A stretch of DNA of 64,000 bases, taken from an uncultured Sphingomonadaceae bacterium (GTDB lineage Bacteria > Pseudomonadota > Alphaproteobacteria > Sphingomonadales > Sphingomonadaceae). Numbering within the stretch: position 1 is the stretch's first letter; every line of letters starts with the position of its first letter. The stretch is from positions 1,045,501 to 1,109,500 of the forward strand of contig CANMEE010000001.1 of the NCBI GenBank assembly GCA_947496865.1. Reading direction: 5' to 3'. A model generated the notes under the pieces. It was not told where the DNA came from, made no database searches, and saw only the letters and a list, made by a program, of their open reading frames with translations. Shown here piece by piece: positions 34,076 through 42,833 of the stretch. Made by a program: the position numbers and the translations under genes.

Positions 34076-35392
34076 ATGAGCAAGATATTGATAGAACAGC
34101 TGATTGAACTGATCGATTCGGGTAAAGAAACACGCGCTGGTCTCGCCCGTGCCGCTGGCCTTCACGCCAATAGCTTGCGGGCTTTGGGGCAGGCTGACTG
34201 GAACCCGACGGCTGAAACGCTCGGCAAGCTGGAGACATATCTTGCGCGCGGCGGCAGCGGCGTGATGGCGACCGCTGAAGAGATTATCAACGAAGCACGC
34301 AATGGCCGCATGTATATATTGGTCGATGACGAAGACCGGGAAAATGAAGGTGATCTCATCATCCCGGCGCAGATGGCGACTCCCGACGCGATTAACTTCA
34401 TGGCGAAATATGGCCGGGGGCTGATTTGCCTGGCCATGACCAAAGATCGTGTTGATGAACTCGGCCTTGGCATGATGAGTCAGAATAATCGGGGGGCTTA
34501 TGAAACAGCCTTCACTATTTCCATTGAAGCGCGCGAAGGTGTCACAACCGGTATTTCTGCGGCGGACCGTGCACGCACGGTTGCGGTCGCGATTGATCGG
34601 ACCAAAGGTAAGGAAGAAATTGTGACGCCCGGTCATGTCTTTCCCTTGCAAGCCCGCAATGGCGGCGTGCTGGTGCGCGCAGGCCATACCGAGGCAGCGG
34701 TCGATGTATCGCGTCTTGCCGGGCTCAATCCGGCCGGTGTAATCTGCGAGATTATGAAGGATGATGGTGAGATGGCGCGGCTCGATGATCTCATCGAATT
34801 TGCCCAGCACCATGGTATGAAAATCGGCACGATCCGAGATCTCATCGCCTATCGTTTGCGCAACGATCATCTGGCCCAGAAACGCAAAGAGGCGACGTTC
34901 GAAAGCCAGTGGGGCGGCGAATGGAAAGCCATTACCTTTTTCAATACCGCGACGGAGAGCGAGCAGATCGTGCTGCAAAAAGGACATGTTGATCCGGAAA
35001 GCCCAACGCTGGTCCGCATGCACGCCACCGCGATTTTCAACGATGTCTTTGGCCAAATAGGCCCGCAATCTGGTATGCTTCGGGAATCAATGAAACTTAT
35101 CGGCGAGGCTGGATCCGGTATTATCGTTTTCATCAGCCCGCGCACAGAAAGCTATTTCTCCAGTCAAGTGGCCCGGCTAAATGGCGAAAAACCAGCCGAG
35201 ATGGATCAAATCCGGGACTATGGTGTGGGCGCGCAAATTCTAACCGAACTGGGCGTGAGCGACATGGAGCTCATTTCCAATAGCAGCCACGATCTGGTCG
35301 GACTGGATGCTTATGGGCTACAGATTGTCGGTCAACGGGCAGTGCCAACGGGTAGTAACTTAGATGCGGCTAAAGAAATGGAGACCGCATAA
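34076..35392 (+). CDS. ribB: HTH-RibB fusion with degenerate GTP cyclohydrolase II-like domain
   Basis: A 438-residue riboflavin enzyme. Residues about 1-58 ([18 protein letters not shown], then [15 protein letters not shown]) resemble an XRE-type helix-turn-helix. Residues about 65-265 are 3,4-dihydroxy-2-butanone 4-phosphate synthase, with [12 protein letters not shown], the Mg/substrate loop and TPGHVFPL. The C-terminal part aligns with GTP cyclohydrolase II, but the zinc-binding Cys triad is lost ([15 protein letters not shown] instead), so only RibB activity is expected and a separate RibA would be needed. ribH follows with overlapping start and stop. Confidence 0.9.
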   Translation: MSKILIEQLIELIDSGKETRAGLARAAGLHANSLRALGQADWNPTAETLGKLETYLARGGSGVMATAEEIINEARNGRMYILVDDEDRENEGDLIIPAQMATPDAINFMAKYGRGLICLAMTKDRVDELGLGMMSQNNRGAYETAFTISIEAREGVTTGISAADRARTVAVAIDRTKGKEEIVTPGHVFPLQARNGGVLVRAGHTEAAVDVSRLAGLNPAGVICEIMKDDGEMARLDDLIEFAQHHGMKIGTIRDLIAYRLRNDHLAQKRKEATFESQWGGEWKAITFFNTATESEQIVLQKGHVDPESPTLVRMHATAIFNDVFGQIGPQSGMLRESMKLIGEAGSGIIVFISPRTESYFSSQVARLNGEKPAEMDQIRDYGVGAQILTELGVSDMELISNSSHDLVGLDAYGLQIVGQRAVPTGSNLDAAKEMETA

Positions 35393-35817
35393 TGGCCAAA
35401 TTTCTAATCGTCGAAGCGCGTTTTTACGACCATCTCAATGACATGCTGATGGATGGCGCCAAGGCCGCATTGGATGGCGCCGGCCATGCGCATGAAACGC
35501 TGACGGTGCCCGGTGCACTGGAAATACCGGGCGCGATTTCTATGGCGATCGACAGCGGACAATATGATGGCTTTGTCGCGCTAGGCGTTGTGCTGCGTGG
35601 GGAAACCTATCATTTCGAAATCGTCTCGAACGAAAGCGCGCGCGGTATCATGGCGCTCACATTGGATGGCGCTGCAATTGGTAACGGCATCATCACGGTT
35701 GAGAATGAAGCCCAAGCTTTGGCCCGGGCGGATAAGGGACAGAAAGACAAGGGCGGGGAGGCCGCAAAGGCGGCAGTGGCCATGTATGAACTTGCTCAAA
35801 AATATGGCGAAGCTTGA
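35392..35817 (+). CDS. ribH: 6,7-dimethyl-8-ribityllumazine synthase
   Basis: Penultimate riboflavin enzyme of 141 residues that condenses the RibB product with a pyrimidinedione. The motifs [25 protein letters not shown] (with the catalytic His) and [17 protein letters not shown] are intact. The ATG overlaps the ribB stop (TAATG). Together they supply the last common precursor of FMN/FAD. Confidence 0.95.
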   Translation: MAKFLIVEARFYDHLNDMLMDGAKAALDGAGHAHETLTVPGALEIPGAISMAIDSGQYDGFVALGVVLRGETYHFEIVSNESARGIMALTLDGAAIGNGIITVENEAQALARADKGQKDKGGEAAKAAVAMYELAQKYGEA

Positions 35818-35823
35818 TAGGGC

Positions 35824-36261
35824 TTAGGCCATCGCTGTTTGAAATATATCTGCGAACCGGTCCTTTTTCCCCATGACGTCGGACAATGTGAACTTGTCCA
35901 AATGACTCAAAAAAGCTTCTACAGCGTCGACCAGCATATGGGAGAGGCCGCAAACCGGCGTGACTATGCAGTTATTGGTGGAGCCGGGGCTGCATTCAAC
36001 AAACTGGCTGACCTCCTCCATAGCGCGGACGACCGAGCCAATGTTAATCTCCGCGGGATCGCGGGCCAGTGTAAGCCCGCCGCCGCGGCCACGCTGACTG
36101 ACGATCACGCCCGCACCGGCTAGCCGTTGGGCAACCTTCATCAAGTGATTTTTGGAAATGCCGTAAGCCGAAGCGATATCATCAATCGTCTGGCTACCTT
36201 CCTGTGACGCCAAAAACATCAATGTGCGAAGCGCATAGTCGGTCTGTGTGGTTAATCTCAT
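35824..36261 (-). CDS. nsrR: Rrf2-family regulator, NsrR-like
   Basis: A 145-residue winged-helix regulator of the Rrf2 family. Cys90, Cys98 and Cys104 (ECSPGSTNNCIVTPVC) match the iron-sulfur ligand spacing of NsrR, a nitric-oxide-sensing repressor. The divergent haemoglobin gene supports a role in nitric-oxide response. Rrf2 members such as IscR have different Cys spacing. Two AT-rich sequence motifs and an inverted repeat lie in the 82-base divergent region. Confidence 0.78.
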   Translation of the reverse strand: MRLTTQTDYALRTLMFLASQEGSQTIDDIASAYGISKNHLMKVAQRLAGAGVIVSQRGRGGGLTLARDPAEINIGSVVRAMEEVSQFVECSPGSTNNCIVTPVCGLSHMLVDAVEAFLSHLDKFTLSDVMGKKDRFADIFQTAMA

Positions 36262-36268
36262 TAAATAT

Positions 36269-36336
36269 GCATATTATATATTGCTTTTAAATTCAAGCTC
36301 GTTTAAAGAGGCATATTATATACCTCTTTAAACGAG
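36269..36336. promoter_or_regulatory. Inverted repeat and twin AT-rich motifs between nsrR-like and haemoglobin genes
   Basis: CTCGTTTAAAGAGG (36298-36311) and CCTCTTTAAACGAG (36323-36336) are a perfect 14-bp inverted repeat around 11 bases. The loop belongs to GCATATTATATA (36311-36322), which also occurs at 36269-36280, 42 bases (four helical turns) away. The repeat ends eight bases before the haemoglobin ATG, so it could be an operator or a 5'-leader hairpin. Confidence 0.65.
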
Positions 36337-36343
36337 TCGAGCC

Positions 36344-36799
36344 ATGACCCACCCGCATACGATTGCTGCCCGTGAAGACAAAGCGGCCCAAGCTGCCGCT
36401 TTGGGCATCACCGAAACGCGGATTTCCGATCTGGTGGAAAGCTTTTATGAAAAGATTCGCAGCGATGCTCTTCTAGGACCGATTTTCGACGAGAAAATCA
36501 CCAACTGGCCGCCTCATCTCGCCCGTATGAAGGACTTTTGGGCTTCCATCGCGATTGAATCGGGACGGTTTCGCGGCAACCCTATGGTCAAACACCTAGC
36601 TATCCCGGGTATCGAGCGCGCTCATTTTGATCACTGGTTAGCCCTGTTCGATGAGACATTGCCAGATGTGATGCCTAACGCCGCCGCCTGCCAATTTTTG
36701 TCGGAGCGGGCGGAGCGGATTGCCGATAGCCTGATGACCGGCATTGCCATCCACCGTGATGGTTTGCCCAAAATAGCGCAAAAAGAAGGAGACAAATAA
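36344..36799 (+). CDS. Group III truncated haemoglobin
   Basis: A 151-residue haem protein with the 2-on-2 globin pattern. SFYEKIRSDALLGPIF, NWPPHLARMKDFWASI and the proximal-His region around H84 (MVKHLAIPGI) with HFDHWLALF are typical of group III (Ctb-like) haemoglobins. These bind oxygen and are implicated in nitric-oxide or respiratory stress. It is divergent from the NsrR-like regulator, and its stop overlaps the start of the next gene. Confidence 0.88.
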   Translation: MTHPHTIAAREDKAAQAAALGITETRISDLVESFYEKIRSDALLGPIFDEKITNWPPHLARMKDFWASIAIESGRFRGNPMVKHLAIPGIERAHFDHWLALFDETLPDVMPNAAACQFLSERAERIADSLMTGIAIHRDGLPKIAQKEGDK

Positions 36800-37245
36800 T
36801 GCTGCTCGATGAGAATAATATGGCTGTCCAAAGTGATGAATATTATCATGAATCTGCGGCCCATGAACGGGCGACACTGGCGGTGTCTGCGCAACCTGAA
36901 TCCCGTACCTTCGGTATCCCCTCGATCATCTGGGGCAGCATGGCGGTGAGTTATGCTCTGTTCTTTTTCGGTCTTATTCTCGGCACAGGCCATGACGGAC
37001 GGGCCTTGTTCATGATCGCCATCAGCATGCTCTATGCTGTCATGTATTTTGGCACGGCCTTTGTCTTAAATGGTTTGAGCGGATCTGGCCGCAGAAAACA
37101 GAAAAGCCAATGGATCCAAGGCAAGTTTGATACCCATACCGGCCCGATGAGCTTTGGCGCTGTCTATGGGCAGATGCTGATCGTGCCGATCATGTTCGCT
37201 CTATTTGGCCTCACCATCGCCCTCATTCGCTTTGCGGTAATGTGA
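36799..37245 (+). CDS. Small membrane protein in the haemoglobin operon
   Basis: A 148-residue protein with a polar N-terminus of about 43 residues and three hydrophobic segments (near residues 44-65, 71-90 and 120-145). No known family is recognised. An AGGAG site precedes the ATG, which overlaps the haemoglobin stop (TAATG). The operon position suggests a role in the same stress response. Confidence 0.7.
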   Translation: MLLDENNMAVQSDEYYHESAAHERATLAVSAQPESRTFGIPSIIWGSMAVSYALFFFGLILGTGHDGRALFMIAISMLYAVMYFGTAFVLNGLSGSGRRKQKSQWIQGKFDTHTGPMSFGAVYGQMLIVPIMFALFGLTIALIRFAVM

Positions 37246-37250
37246 CCGAT

Positions 37251-37535
37251 ATGAGCGAACCCAAACCTTATAGCTCAACGCCCGTATTTGATGAAACCAG
37301 CCTGCCCAAAGCCCTGCAAGCCGCCCATAGTACCAAAGCTGGTGCTTGGGGCGTGCTGGAGATTCTCAGTGGCAGTCTCAATTATGTGATTGAAGAAACT
37401 CAGGATACACGTCTGATGACTGCCGGAGATCGTCAGTTGATTGAGCCGGAGCAATTGCATCATGTGGCGTTAATCGGCCCGATGGAGATGCAAGTTCATT
37501 TTTATCGTGAGAAGCCAGAAATCCAACCTATGTAA
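37251..37535 (+). CDS. DUF1971 small cupin-like protein
   Basis: A 94-residue protein matching the DUF1971 family, known as a domain next to TehB-like tellurite-resistance proteins: PKPYSSTPVFDE, HSTKAGAWGVLEI and PMEMQVHFYRE. The fold is a small beta-barrel; the function is unknown. The ATG at 37251 gives the normal N-terminus; a GTG at 37242 overlapping the previous stop is the alternative. Confidence 0.82.
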   Translation: MSEPKPYSSTPVFDETSLPKALQAAHSTKAGAWGVLEILSGSLNYVIEETQDTRLMTAGDRQLIEPEQLHHVALIGPMEMQVHFYREKPEIQPM

Positions 37536-37546
37536 AAAGCCACCGA

Positions 37547-38317
37547 TCAGGTGATTTTTTCATTGCGCATCGCAACGACTTCCTCTCGCAATCCACGTAT
37601 CTCGTTCAATATCTCATCTCTTTGCGCGCTCTGTTCTTCGTCGGCTTCTTCGTGCATCGCGTTCACGATAATAGCGATGAAGAGATTGAGCACGACAAAA
37701 GAGGTGACCAGAACAAACGGGACAAAAAATGCCCAGGCCCAGGGATAAACTTCCATGATCGGGCGCACGATACCCATGGACCAGCTTTCCAGCGTCATAA
37801 TCTGGAACAGAGAATAGAAAGATTCGCCCACAGTGCCGAACCATTGCGGAAAAGAGCCGCCGAAAAGTTTCGTGGCCATAACAGCGGCGACATAAAAGAT
37901 TAAGCCAAGCAATAGGATGACCGAACCCATTGATGGAATTGCAGAGAGCAAGCCCTGCACCACTTGGCGCATTTTCGGCATGGCGGAGATGAGGCGGAAA
38001 GCGCGCACTATCCGCAAAGCCCGTAGAATTGCAAAATTTCCTCCCAGCGGTAACAGCGCTGCGGAGACGATTATAAAGTCGAAAATATTCCAGCCGCTCC
38101 GAAAAAACTGCAGTCGATAGACCAGCAGTTTCAGCAGAATTTCGATTACGAAAATGGTGATCGCAATCTCGTCAAGCGCTATCAGGATCGGACCAAAGGA
38201 AGCCATAAGGGCCGGAGAGGTTTCCAGTCCAATCACCACCGCGTTAACAACGATCACCGCCATGATCGCATTTTGGAACCAAGCCGACTCGATCATGGTT
38301 TTGATCTTCTGGATCAC
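37547..38317 (-). CDS. Bacterial voltage-gated sodium channel (NaChBac/BacNav type)
   Basis: A 256-residue subunit with six transmembrane segments that is expected to form a tetrameric sodium channel. The S4 sensor has R99, R102, R105 and R108 at every third position (LRALRIVRAFRL). The pore carries TLESWS at 175-180, the selectivity filter of NaChBac and NavAb. The C-terminal part (about 222-250) looks like a coiled coil. The start is GTG (38317); an ATG at 38296 would shorten S1. Related channels affect motility and pH behaviour in Bacillus. Confidence 0.92.
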   Translation of the reverse strand: MIQKIKTMIESAWFQNAIMAVIVVNAVVIGLETSPALMASFGPILIALDEIAITIFVIEILLKLLVYRLQFFRSGWNIFDFIIVSAALLPLGGNFAILRALRIVRAFRLISAMPKMRQVVQGLLSAIPSMGSVILLLGLIFYVAAVMATKLFGGSFPQWFGTVGESFYSLFQIMTLESWSMGIVRPIMEVYPWAWAFFVPFVLVTSFVVLNLFIAIIVNAMHEEADEEQSAQRDEILNEIRGLREEVVAMRNEKIT

Positions 38318-38427
38318 TACGCTACCCTTTTTTAACTTTGATTTCTGCCATTTGGCGACTTACGCTCGGCGGATCAAGTAAGGATTGACCGCCTCTCGTC
38401 ACCCTTGCGTTTTCCGATCGTCTACGC

Positions 38428-38449
38428 TATAGTTTCATTTGTAACTATA
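38428..38449. promoter_or_regulatory. Palindrome upstream of hppD
   Basis: TATAGTT-N8-AACTATA is a perfect 7-bp inverted repeat, 28 bases before the hppD start. Its size and symmetry fit a MarR- or IclR-type operator for tyrosine catabolism. No such regulator lies next to it. Confidence 0.5.
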
Positions 38450-38476
38450 TTGCTCTCGCTTGTAAGGAATACACCT

Positions 38477-39580
38477 ATGGCTGATCTTTTTGAAAACCCG
38501 GTTGGCCTTGATGGCTTTGAATTTGTGGAATTTTGCGCGCCCGAGCGTGGCATACTCGAACCGGTATTTGCGGTCATGGGATTTACAGAAATTGCCCAGC
38601 ATCGCAGCAAGGATGTCCATTTGTGGCGGCAAGGCGCGATTAACCTGATCATCAACTATGAACCCAAATCACCGGCCTGGTATTTCGCCCGCGAACATGG
38701 ACCCTCCGCTTGCGGCATGGCCTTCCGGGTGAAGGACGCGCGCAAAGCCTACGACCACTTGCTGGAAAAGGGCGCAGAACCGGTTCAAGTGGAAACGGGA
38801 CCCATGGAATTGCGAATCCCGGCGATCCGCGGCATCGGTGGCGCCATTCTCTATCTGGTTGATCGCTATGATGGCGGTGAACGCGGTGAGTCCCTTTCCA
38901 TCTACGACATTGATTTTGAATATCTGCCGGGTGTTGACCGCAATCCGGTTGGCGCGGGCTTCCATATTATCGATCACCTGACCCATAATGTTTATGGCGG
39001 CCGGATGAAATATTGGGCGGATTATTATGAGACGCTTTTCAACTTCCGCGAGATCCGCTTCTTCGATATCAAAGGCGAATATACCGGCCTGACATCCAAA
39101 GCGCTGACGGCCCCGGATGGCAAGATCAAGATACCGCTCAACGAAGAGGGCGAAGGCGGCAAAGGTCAGATCGAGGAATTTTTGCGCGAATTTAATGGTG
39201 AGGGCATTCAACATATCGCGCTCATCTGTGATGATCTCATCGCCTGTTGGGATCGACTCAAAAAACTGGGTGTTCCGTTTATGACTGCACCACCCAACAC
39301 CTATTATGAAATGCTCGACGGACGTTTGCCGGGTCATGGCGAAGATGTTTCGGCTCTGCAAACCCGCGGGATCCTGCTCGACGGCACAACCGAAGGCGGC
39401 GACCCACGTCTGCTATTGCAGATTTTTGCAGAAGCACAGGTCGGCCCGGTATTCTTTGAATTTATCCAGCGCAAAGGCGATGACGGCTTTGGCGAGGGTA
39501 ATTTCAAAGCGCTGTTTGAAAGCATTGAACGCGATCAGGTTGCGCGCGGCGTGCTCAATGTGGAAGAACCTGCAGAATGA
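38477..39580 (+). CDS. hppD: 4-hydroxyphenylpyruvate dioxygenase
   Basis: Fe(II)-dependent enzyme of 367 residues that turns 4-hydroxyphenylpyruvate into homogentisate in tyrosine breakdown. The iron ligands lie in [13 protein letters not shown] (His), [11 protein letters not shown] (His) and [23 protein letters not shown] (Glu). The ATG at 38477 has an AAGGA site; the open frame extends upstream to 38405 without support. The VOC gene starts inside its stop codon. Confidence 0.95.
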   Translation: MADLFENPVGLDGFEFVEFCAPERGILEPVFAVMGFTEIAQHRSKDVHLWRQGAINLIINYEPKSPAWYFAREHGPSACGMAFRVKDARKAYDHLLEKGAEPVQVETGPMELRIPAIRGIGGAILYLVDRYDGGERGESLSIYDIDFEYLPGVDRNPVGAGFHIIDHLTHNVYGGRMKYWADYYETLFNFREIRFFDIKGEYTGLTSKALTAPDGKIKIPLNEEGEGGKGQIEEFLREFNGEGIQHIALICDDLIACWDRLKKLGVPFMTAPPNTYYEMLDGRLPGHGEDVSALQTRGILLDGTTEGGDPRLLLQIFAEAQVGPVFFEFIQRKGDDGFGEGNFKALFESIERDQVARGVLNVEEPAE

Positions 39581-40128
39581 CATCAGCACCTAATCTTTCC
39601 GGCATTCATCATGTCGCCTATCGCTGCAAGGATGCGAAGGAGACCACGGAATTTTATCAACGTGTCATGGGTATGGATTTCGATCTCGCCTTTGCTGAGA
39701 ATGAAGTGCCGTCGACGGGTGAATATGATCCCTATATGCATATTTTCCTCGATGCCGGTGGCGGGAATATCCTCGCCTTTTTTGAACTGCCTGAGCAGCC
39801 GGAAATGGGCAAAGACCCCAACACGCCGACATGGGTGCAGCATATTGCATTCAAGGTGAACACGCTGGATGAACTGCTGGCGGCCAAGGCCAATGCCGAA
39901 GCAGAAGGCCTCGAAGTTCTAGGGCCGACCCATCACGGCATTTTCAAGTCCATCTATTTCTTTGACCCCAATGGCCACCGGCTGGAAATTGCCTGCGACA
40001 TCGGAACGGCCGAAGAGATGAAGGAGCTGCGCCGCGTAGCCCCGGATATGCTCGAGGAATGGAGCCGGACAAAAAAGGCGCCGCAACATGCCGCATGGCT
40101 GCATGAGAAGGCCCGCGACGAACATTAA
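39577..40128 (+). CDS. VOC-family metalloenzyme
   Basis: A 183-residue protein of the vicinal-oxygen-chelate superfamily with two beta-alpha-beta modules. Candidate metal ligands are H12, E70, H89 and E137 ([33 protein letters not shown]). Their spacing is close to that of glyoxalase I. It lies between hppD and the FAH-family hydrolase, so a step of tyrosine catabolism is possible, but the family also includes ring-cleavage dioxygenases. The start overlaps the hppD stop by four bases. Confidence 0.78.
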   Translation: MTSAPNLSGIHHVAYRCKDAKETTEFYQRVMGMDFDLAFAENEVPSTGEYDPYMHIFLDAGGGNILAFFELPEQPEMGKDPNTPTWVQHIAFKVNTLDELLAAKANAEAEGLEVLGPTHHGIFKSIYFFDPNGHRLEIACDIGTAEEMKELRRVAPDMLEEWSRTKKAPQHAAWLHEKARDEH

Positions 40129-40193
40129 ACGCGCATGTTGATTGTTGATGCGTTCCGGCGCACTATCCGGTTTCAATAAAAGATGGGAACCCT

Positions 40194-41204
40194 ATGAAAC
40201 TCGCAACGCTGAAAAATGACACACGCGATGGCCGGTTGGTCGTTGTCTCAAAAGATCTGACCCGTTGCTGCGAAGCGAATAATATAGCCCCCACTCTCCA
40301 AACTGCTCTCGACAATTGGGAAGACTGCGCCCCGAAGCTGGAGGCCTTGTATCGCGATGTTGAACATCAGGCCGTTCCGTGCGAACGATTTCATGAGCGC
40401 GAAGCCCATTCTCCGCTGCCGCGCGCCTATCAATGGGCTGATGGCAGCGCTTATATCAACCATGTCGAGCTGGTCCGCAAAGCACGCGGCGCCGAAGTGC
40501 CGGAGAGTTTTTACAGCGACCCGCTCATGTATCAGGGCGGTTCGGATGCCTTTCTCGGCCCCCGTGATGATATCCCGCTCGGTGACCCGAAATGGGGCTG
40601 CGACATGGAAGGCGAAGTCGCCGTCATTACCGGCGATGTCTCCATGGGCGTTAGCGCCGAAGATGCCGCCGATCATATCCAGCTGATCATGCTTTGCAAT
40701 GATGTGTCTTTGCGCGGCCTGATCCCGGGAGAGCTCGCCAAAGGCTTTGGCTTTTTCCAGTCCAAGCCGCCGAGCGCTTTTTCCCCGGTCTGCGTGACCC
40801 CGGACGAATTGGGTGATGCGTGGAAAGAATCCGTCATTCATCTGCCCTTGCACGTCGACTATAATCGCGAACCCTTTGGCCGCGCCAATGCCGGTGTAGA
40901 TGCAACCTTCAGTCTGGCACAGCTGGTGGCGCATGCAGCCAAAACCCGGCCCTTATGCGCTGGCACCATTATCGGCTCTGGCACCGTGTCCAATCAGGAT
41001 GCCGATGGCGGGGCCGGTAAGCCGGTTGCCGAAGGCGGTCTGGGCTATAGCTGTATTGCTGAAATCCGGATGATCGAGACCATCGCCGATGGCGAAGCGA
41101 AAACGCCGTTTATGAGCGCTGGTGATACCGTGAAAATCCAAATGCTCGACGAAGATGGGCATTCGATATTTGGCGCGATCCGGCAGGAAGTTGTGGAAGT
41201 TTAA
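40194..41204 (+). CDS. Fumarylacetoacetate hydrolase family protein
   Basis: A 336-residue hydrolase of the FAH superfamily. The metal-binding acidic residues lie in GCDMEGEVAVITGD and IMLCNDVSLRGL, with the family FQSKPPSAFSPVCVTPDELG. In this position it probably splits fumarylacetoacetate into fumarate and acetoacetate, the last step of tyrosine catabolism. The stop overlaps that of the convergent Lrp-type gene (TTAA). Confidence 0.88.
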   Translation: MKLATLKNDTRDGRLVVVSKDLTRCCEANNIAPTLQTALDNWEDCAPKLEALYRDVEHQAVPCERFHEREAHSPLPRAYQWADGSAYINHVELVRKARGAEVPESFYSDPLMYQGGSDAFLGPRDDIPLGDPKWGCDMEGEVAVITGDVSMGVSAEDAADHIQLIMLCNDVSLRGLIPGELAKGFGFFQSKPPSAFSPVCVTPDELGDAWKESVIHLPLHVDYNREPFGRANAGVDATFSLAQLVAHAAKTRPLCAGTIIGSGTVSNQDADGGAGKPVAEGGLGYSCIAEIRMIETIADGEAKTPFMSAGDTVKIQMLDEDGHSIFGAIRQEVVEV

Positions 41205-41671
41205 ACGGGCACCGCCGTCTCGTACTTAATCCGCTCCATCGCAAAGCTCGCCGATACATCAGACAGCGGCACTGCCTTGATCAGCTTTTTATATACGCGG
41301 TCATAATCGGCGACATCGCGGACGAGCAATTTGAGCAGATAATCTACCTCACCTGCCATGCGGTAAAATTCGACAACCTCTTCAATCGCAGAAGCGGCGG
41401 TAGCAAATTTTTCCAGCCATTTGTCGCTGTGATCACTGGTCCGTACTGCTACAAAAACGGTCATCCGCAGCCCGACCGCTTCGGGATCCACAATCGCCAC
41501 GCGCCGGGCGATGATGCCGTCGGCTTCCATCCGCTTGATGCGCCGCCAGCAAGCGTTGGTCGACAGGCTCAGCTGTGCCGCTAGGTTTTCTAACGACAGG
41601 CTAGCGTCCCGCTGTAAGGCCTTGAGGATATTCCTGTCATTATTATCAATATTTTTTACTATGTCATCCAT
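41201..41671 (-). CDS. Lrp/AsnC family regulator
   Basis: A 156-residue regulator with an N-terminal HTH (SLENLAAQLSLSTNACWRRIKRMEADGII) and a RAM domain (GEVDYLLKLLVRDVADYDR). It is divergent from the cysteine synthase-like gene, 103 bases apart, and resembles Lrp members that control cysteine-degrading enzymes. The ATG at 41671 gives the normal length; an upstream codon at 41701 adds ten residues. The stop overlaps that of the FAH gene. Confidence 0.88.
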   Translation of the reverse strand: MDDIVKNIDNNDRNILKALQRDASLSLENLAAQLSLSTNACWRRIKRMEADGIIARRVAIVDPEAVGLRMTVFVAVRTSDHSDKWLEKFATAASAIEEVVEFYRMAGEVDYLLKLLVRDVADYDRVYKKLIKAVPLSDVSASFAMERIKYETAVPV

Positions 41672-41741
41672 AAGTAGAATATTATCACATATTATCTGCA
41701 TTCCAAGAGATTAATGACAAAGATATTTGACCGACCTGTTG

Positions 41742-41772
41742 ATATTCCCCTTGTTTAATCAAGGGGGAATAT
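41742..41772 (+). promoter_or_regulatory. Hairpin enclosing the ribosome binding site of the cysteine synthase-like gene
   Basis: ATATTCCCCTTG and CAAGGGGGAATAT are near-perfect inverted arms (one extra G) around TTTAAT. The right arm contains the Shine-Dalgarno AAGGGGG and ends two bases before the ATG at 41775, so folding would hide it. It may instead act as a DNA operator for the divergent Lrp. Confidence 0.55.
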
Positions 41773-41774
41773 AA

Positions 41775-42812
41775 ATGCTCGATCAAGTTGGCCGGAACCG
41801 CGAAGATAAATTCCGGGCGCTATCCGGACTTATTGGTCAAACGCCAATGCTGCGCATCAACGCGCGCTGCGAGGCCCAAGATGTCACCGTCTATGCCAAG
41901 GCGGAAATGTATAATTTCTCCGGCAGCATCAAGGACCGCATGGCTTTGTCGATCCTGCAAAATGCTACACGCAGCGGTGCCTTAAAGCCGGGCCAGCGCA
42001 TTGCCGAAGCCACCAGCGGCAACGCCGGCATCGCTATGGCGGCTCTGGGCACCGCGCTTGGTCATCCGGTCACCATCTTCATGCCTGACTGGATGAGCAT
42101 GGAACGCCGCGCCATTCTCGCTAGCCATGGCGCTGATGTACGGTTGGTGTCGAAAGAAGAAGGTGGTTTCCTTGGTTCGATCGCGCTGGCCGAGAAAATG
42201 GGCGAAACCGAGGGCGCGTTTTTGCCGCGTCAATTTTCCAACGAAGATAATTGCAACGCGCATTGTTCCGGCACCGCGCCGGAAATCTGGCATCAGGTGC
42301 AAAGCGATGGCGCTGCCCTGGGCGGCTTTGTCGCAGGTGTTGGCACAGGCGGCACGATTATGGGCGTATCGCGCTATTTGAAACGACAAGACGCGGCCAT
42401 TTCCTGTCACCCGGTTGAGCCGGTTGAATCGCCTACGCTCTCCACTGGCCACAAAGTTGGCCATCATCGCATTCAAGGTGTCTCTGACGAATTTATTCCC
42501 GAGATTGTCAAGCTCGACCAGATTGACGATATTATCGACGTCAATGATGGCGATGCAATTTTAATGGCGCAAAAACTGAGCCGGCATTTCGGATTGGGCG
42601 TTGGCATTTCCAGCGGCGGCAATCTGGTCGCGGCCATCCGCTTGGCGCTCACGCAAGAGCCGGATGCGGACGGCAAACGCAAAGCCATCGCCACGGTATT
42701 TTGTGACAGTAACGCCAAATATCTTTCGACCGATCTGGCGAAGGAAGAGCCGTGCCGGGATTGCTATTTGACGCCACAGATCGAGTTGCTGGACATGCAG
42801 ACTATCCGGTAA
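41775..42812 (+). CDS. Cysteine synthase-like PLP enzyme
   Basis: A 345-residue pyridoxal-phosphate enzyme of the cysteine synthase/cystathionine beta-synthase family. K53 (GSIKDR) is the cofactor Lys, SGNAGIAMA is the substrate loop, and GVGTGGTIMG binds the phosphate. The C-terminus has a Cys pair (EEPCRDCYLTP). Divergence from an Lrp-type regulator suggests cysteine desulfhydrase rather than biosynthetic use, but this is inference. Confidence 0.85.
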   Translation: MLDQVGRNREDKFRALSGLIGQTPMLRINARCEAQDVTVYAKAEMYNFSGSIKDRMALSILQNATRSGALKPGQRIAEATSGNAGIAMAALGTALGHPVTIFMPDWMSMERRAILASHGADVRLVSKEEGGFLGSIALAEKMGETEGAFLPRQFSNEDNCNAHCSGTAPEIWHQVQSDGAALGGFVAGVGTGGTIMGVSRYLKRQDAAISCHPVEPVESPTLSTGHKVGHHRIQGVSDEFIPEIVKLDQIDDIIDVNDGDAILMAQKLSRHFGLGVGISSGGNLVAAIRLALTQEPDADGKRKAIATVFCDSNAKYLSTDLAKEEPCRDCYLTPQIELLDMQTIR

Positions 42813-42833
42813 TTTGACGCCCAGTTGATGGGT

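Noticed and set aside
34058..35068. Long minus-strand open frame (336 codons) opposite ribB
   Set aside because: It lies fully antisense to a well-supported gene, has no family motif and no ribosome binding site, and is a by-product of codon bias.
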